NCBI GenBank assembly: GCA_050114795.1
Contig: JASFRS010000121.1
Coordinates: forward strand, 1-7,201
DNA from: JASFRS01 sp050114795
Lineage (GTDB): Bacteria; Pseudomonadota; Alphaproteobacteria; Sphingomonadales; CAKZYD01
DNA: 7,201 bases
Direction: 5' to 3'
This document shows positions 5,083 to 7,201 of the stretch, one piece after another (the stretch's first letter is position 1; every line of letters starts with the position of its first letter). The position numbers were made by a program, and so were the translations under genes. Below the pieces are notes generated by a model. The model did not search any database and was not told the DNA's origin. It saw nothing but the letters and a program-made list of their open reading frames with translations.

Positions 5083-6297
5083 ATGGATTATGATCGCCTT
5101 CTTCAATCGGCAATCGATGCGGTAAAGGCGGAAGGCCGCTACCGCGTATTCGCTGATATTGCCAGAATCAAAGGCAAATTCCCGCAGGGTCGTTATTTTC
5201 CGGACCCGGAGACCTGCCGTCCTATCACTGTATGGTGCTCTAATGATTATCTTGGCATGGGTCAGCATAAAGATGTGATCGAGGCCATGGAGCAGGCGAT
5301 CAAAACAGTTGGTGCTGGTTCCGGCGGTACACGGAATATTGGTGGCACGACTCATTATCATGTGACTTTGGAGAAAGAGCTGGCAACCCTTCATGGCAAG
5401 GAATCCGCTCTGCTGTTTACGTCCGGCTATATTTCCAATGAAGCGACATTGTCGACTTTGGCCCGTGTGTTGCCTGGCTGCATCATCTTTTCAGACGCAT
5501 TGAACCATGCCTCAATGATTCAGGGTATGCGCAATAGCGGCGCGCAAAAACGTGTGTTCCGTCATAATGATGTCGCCCATTTAGAAGAGCTTCTGGCCTC
5601 TGCGCCTGCTGATGCTCCTAAAATTGTCGCTTTTGAATCCGTCTATTCCATGGATGGGGATATCGCGCCGATTAAAGAAATCTGCGATGTGGCCGATAAA
5701 TATAATGCGCTGACCTATTTGGATGAAGTTCATGCGGTTGGTATGTATGGGCCCCATGGCGCAGGCGTTGCCGAACGTGAAGGCCTGATGGATCGTCTGA
5801 CCATCATTGAAGGCACTTTAGGAAAAGCTTTTGGCGTCATGGGCGGTTATATTACCGGGTCTAAGACCATCATTGACGTGGTGCGTTCTTATGCACCAGG
5901 CTTTATCTTCACAACGTCTTTGTCACCTGTTCTCTGCGCTGGTGCACTGGCCAGTGTTCAACATCTGAAGAAAAGCAACAAAGAACGTGAAGCTCATCAA
6001 GAACGAGCCGCAACGTTGAAACGTTTGTTGGCGGAGGCTGACCTGCCTGTAATGCCGTCGGTGAGCCATATTGTTCCCGTGCTTGTGGGTGACCCGGTTC
6101 TGACCAAACAGATTTCTGACATCTTGTTGGATGAATTTGATATCTATGTCCAGCCCATCAATTATCCGACTGTACCGAAGGGGACGGAGCGTTTGCGCTT
6201 TACACCCACCCCTATGCACAATGACGAATTGATGGCTGACTTGGTTCAGGCGTTAAACAGTGTATGGAATCGCCTGAAGATTCGTCGCGCGGCCTAG
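5083..6297 (+). CDS. hemA: 5-aminolevulinate synthase (C4 pathway)
   Basis: This PLP enzyme condenses glycine and succinyl-CoA to 5-aminolevulinate, CoA and CO2, the committed step of tetrapyrrole synthesis in alphaproteobacteria and mitochondria. At 404 residues it is of normal bacterial length. Residues known from the Rhodobacter capsulatus enzyme are present at the same numbers: Arg21, Asn54, Thr83, Asn85, His142, Asp214, His217, Thr245 and the PLP lysine Lys248 in EGTLGKAFG (243-251). The GSGGTRNIGGT (79-89) loop and the C-terminal TERLRFTPTP (368-377, with Arg372 as the likely succinate/glycine carboxylate-binding arginine) complete the site. The Thr83 and SNDYLGMG pattern separate it from the sister enzymes KBL, BioF and SPT. 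ATG 5083 is preceded by AGGGA. It sits upstream of rpiB-glyA; GlyA supplies glycine. A plain housekeeping call with no missing residue seen. Confidence 0.97.
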   Translation: MDYDRLLQSAIDAVKAEGRYRVFADIARIKGKFPQGRYFPDPETCRPITVWCSNDYLGMGQHKDVIEAMEQAIKTVGAGSGGTRNIGGTTHYHVTLEKELATLHGKESALLFTSGYISNEATLSTLARVLPGCIIFSDALNHASMIQGMRNSGAQKRVFRHNDVAHLEELLASAPADAPKIVAFESVYSMDGDIAPIKEICDVADKYNALTYLDEVHAVGMYGPHGAGVAEREGLMDRLTIIEGTLGKAFGVMGGYITGSKTIIDVVRSYAPGFIFTTSLSPVLCAGALASVQHLKKSNKEREAHQERAATLKRLLAEADLPVMPSVSHIVPVLVGDPVLTKQISDILLDEFDIYVQPINYPTVPKGTERLRFTPTPMHNDELMADLVQALNSVWNRLKIRRAA

Positions 6298-6321
6298 TTT
6301 TTGTAAAAACATTCCAGAATC

Positions 6322-6342
6322 AGTTGGCCCTTCGGGGCCACT
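6322..6342 (+). terminator. UUCG-capped GC hairpin between hemA and rpiB
   Basis: TGGCCC (6325-6330) and GGGCCA (6335-6340) form a perfect 6-base stem closed by the loop TTCG, giving the very stable C(UUCG)G tetraloop. Two further pairs (AG 6322-6323 with CT 6341-6342) can form around one bulged T. No T run follows, so it is not a textbook intrinsic terminator; it could pause transcription, stabilise the hemA mRNA 3' end, or attenuate expression of rpiB. A small AT palindrome, GTTTTT (6297-6302)/AAAAAC (6305-6310), precedes it. Confidence 0.45.
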
Positions 6343-6370
6343 ATGGTAATTCCTGCCACATAACTGATGT

Positions 6371-6376
6371 GGAGGG
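6371..6376 (+). promoter_or_regulatory. Ribosome-binding site fixing the rpiB start
   Basis: GGAGGG lies 8 bases before ATG 6385. An earlier in-frame ATG at 6367 would place this site inside the coding sequence and has no upstream site of its own, so 6385 is preferred. Confidence 0.8.
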
Positions 6377-6384
6377 CTTTACCG

Positions 6385-6825
6385 ATGTCGAAAGAAACGA
6401 TTGCCATAGCCTCTGATCATGCAGGCTTTGCGTTGAAATCCACTTTGATTGAAGAATTGAAGGCCATGGACTTCGACGTCCTTGATCTCGGCCCCTCAGA
6501 TACAAGTTCTGTTGATTATCCGGATTTTGGTCGTGCCTTAGCTGATGCGATTGCTGATGGGAAAGCTAAACGCGGCGTCGTTATTTGCGGCTCTGGTATT
6601 GGTATTTCTATTGCTGCGAACCGTAATCCGGCGGTGCGCGCTGCATTATGCACAAACGGTCTTATGGCGCGTTTGGCGCGGCAACATAATGATGCAAATG
6701 TTCTGGCGCTGGGTGAACGCCTGACAGGTGTAGATGTTGCCAAGGATTGCTTGCGTGAATTTCTAAATACCGAATTTGAAGGCGGTCGCCATGCGCGACG
6801 TGTCGAGAAACTTGGAAGGGCCTGA
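6385..6825 (+). CDS. rpiB: Ribose-5-phosphate isomerase B
   Basis: This 146-residue enzyme interconverts ribose 5-phosphate and ribulose 5-phosphate in the pentose phosphate pathway. Length is normal for the RpiB/LacAB family. SDHAG (10-14) supplies Asp11 and His12, CGSGIG (68-73) the catalytic Cys68 and Ser70, AANRNPAVRAALC (77-89) the binding loop, and HNDANVLALG (101-110) His101; Arg135 and Arg139 bind phosphate. All are shifted by +2 from the E. coli RpiB positions as I recall them, with Ser70 replacing the E. coli threonine. The catalytic Cys distinguishes it well from LacA/LacB, though some family members act on allose 6-phosphate. It ends 3 bases before glyA, so the two are co-transcribed; this rpiB-glyA order is common in alphaproteobacteria. 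It is 87 bases from hemA with a hairpin between. Confidence 0.95.
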   Translation: MSKETIAIASDHAGFALKSTLIEELKAMDFDVLDLGPSDTSSVDYPDFGRALADAIADGKAKRGVVICGSGIGISIAANRNPAVRAALCTNGLMARLARQHNDANVLALGERLTGVDVAKDCLREFLNTEFEGGRHARRVEKLGRA

Positions 6826-6828
6826 TAA

Positions 6829-7201
6829 ATGACGAACAGTACAGTTCATGAGGGGTTTTTCTCTCGCTCAGTTAAAGATAGCGATCCCGAGGTCAATGCG
6901 ACTTTAGAAAGCGAATTAAAGCGCCAGCAAGACCAGATTGAGCTGATTGCGTCTGAAAATATCGTCAGCCGCGCGGTGATGGAAGCGCAGGGCTCTGTGC
7001 TTACGAACAAATATGCGGAAGGCTATCCGGGTCGTCGCTATTACCAAGGCTGTTCCGAAGTCGATAAAACAGAAACCCTGGCCATTGAACGCGCTAAAGC
7101 TATGTTTAATTGCGGGTTTGCGAATGTGCAGCCTCATAGTGGCGCGCAGGCAAATGGCGCGGTGATGCTGGCGCTGCTACAGCCCGGTGACACTATCATG
7201 G
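6829..7201 (+). CDS. glyA: Serine hydroxymethyltransferase, N-terminal part, truncated by the window end
   Basis: The first 124 residues are visible; family members are about 415-435 residues. The enzyme is PLP-dependent and converts serine plus tetrahydrofolate to glycine plus 5,10-methylenetetrahydrofolate. Diagnostic segments are IELIASENIVSRAVMEAQGS (37-56), TNKYAEGYPGRRYY (59-72) and FANVQPHSGAQANGAVMLALL (97-117), the last contacting the cofactor. After the YY pair the sequence runs QGCSEVDKTE, where E. coli GlyA has GGCEYVDIVE, a modest local difference. The PLP lysine lies beyond the window. The start is supported by GGAAGGG (6814-6820), which overlaps the end of rpiB, and by the 3-base gap after the rpiB stop, both arguing for one transcript. 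Its product glycine is the substrate of HemA encoded just upstream. Confidence 0.96.
   Translation, partial: MTNSTVHEGFFSRSVKDSDPEVNATLESELKRQQDQIELIASENIVSRAVMEAQGSVLTNKYAEGYPGRRYYQGCSEVDKTETLAIERAKAMFNCGFANVQPHSGAQANGAVMLALLQPGDTIM

Noticed and set aside
5017..5394. Minus-strand open frame across the hemA start
   Set aside because: It is antisense to a clear hemA N-terminus and shows no recognisable protein features.
6367..6384. Earlier ATG for rpiB
   Set aside because: The ribosome-binding site GGAGGG would be inside the coding region; the conserved protein begins with the later ATG.
1..7201. CRISPR array, tRNA, insertion sequence or defence system
   Set aside because: No spaced direct repeats, cloverleaf-like segments, transposase or known defence-protein motifs were seen.

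Overview
The window looks like a chromosomal segment of an alphaproteobacterium of moderate G+C content. The main reasons are a C4-pathway (Shemin) hemA encoding 5-aminolevulinate synthase, which among bacteria is largely an alphaproteobacterial trait, and an LdtR-type MarR regulator, a lineage known from Liberibacter and Sinorhizobium. Most genes are on the plus strand. Every space between genes is shorter than 300 bases. I see no tRNA, rRNA, CRISPR array, insertion sequence or prophage gene.

Left part (1-4253) is a valine/branched-chain catabolism cluster. It begins with the 3' end of an acyl-CoA dehydrogenase resembling isobutyryl-CoA dehydrogenase, followed closely by a small YbjQ/UPF0145 protein. 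It resumes at 2301 with 3-hydroxyisobutyryl-CoA hydrolase and 3-hydroxyisobutyrate dehydrogenase (mmsB). Together these cover three steps from isobutyryl-CoA towards methylmalonate semialdehyde. The methacrylyl-CoA hydratase and the semialdehyde dehydrogenase (mmsA) are not in the window. The cluster is split by one minus-strand gene (714-2126) for a divergent alkaline-phosphatase/sulfatase-superfamily protein, whose canonical nucleophile and metal motifs look altered.

Right part (4324-7201) holds an LdtR-like MarR regulator, then hemA, rpiB (ribose-5-phosphate isomerase B) and the start of glyA (serine hydroxymethyltransferase), all on the plus strand. rpiB and glyA are almost contiguous. 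GlyA makes glycine and HemA condenses glycine with succinyl-CoA. Valine breakdown feeds propionyl-CoA and so, through methylmalonyl-CoA, succinyl-CoA. The neighbourhood therefore makes metabolic sense, although shared control is only an inference.

The most interesting non-coding signals are a 10-base identical element (AGCCTATATT) about 60 bases upstream of both the marR and hemA starts, a hairpin that could mask the marR ribosome-binding site, overlapping mutually exclusive inverted repeats upstream of hemA, and a perfect 12-base palindrome covering the ribosome-binding site of the minus-strand gene. I found no convincing wholly new multi-gene system; the best candidate for unknown biology is the minus-strand phosphatase-superfamily protein.
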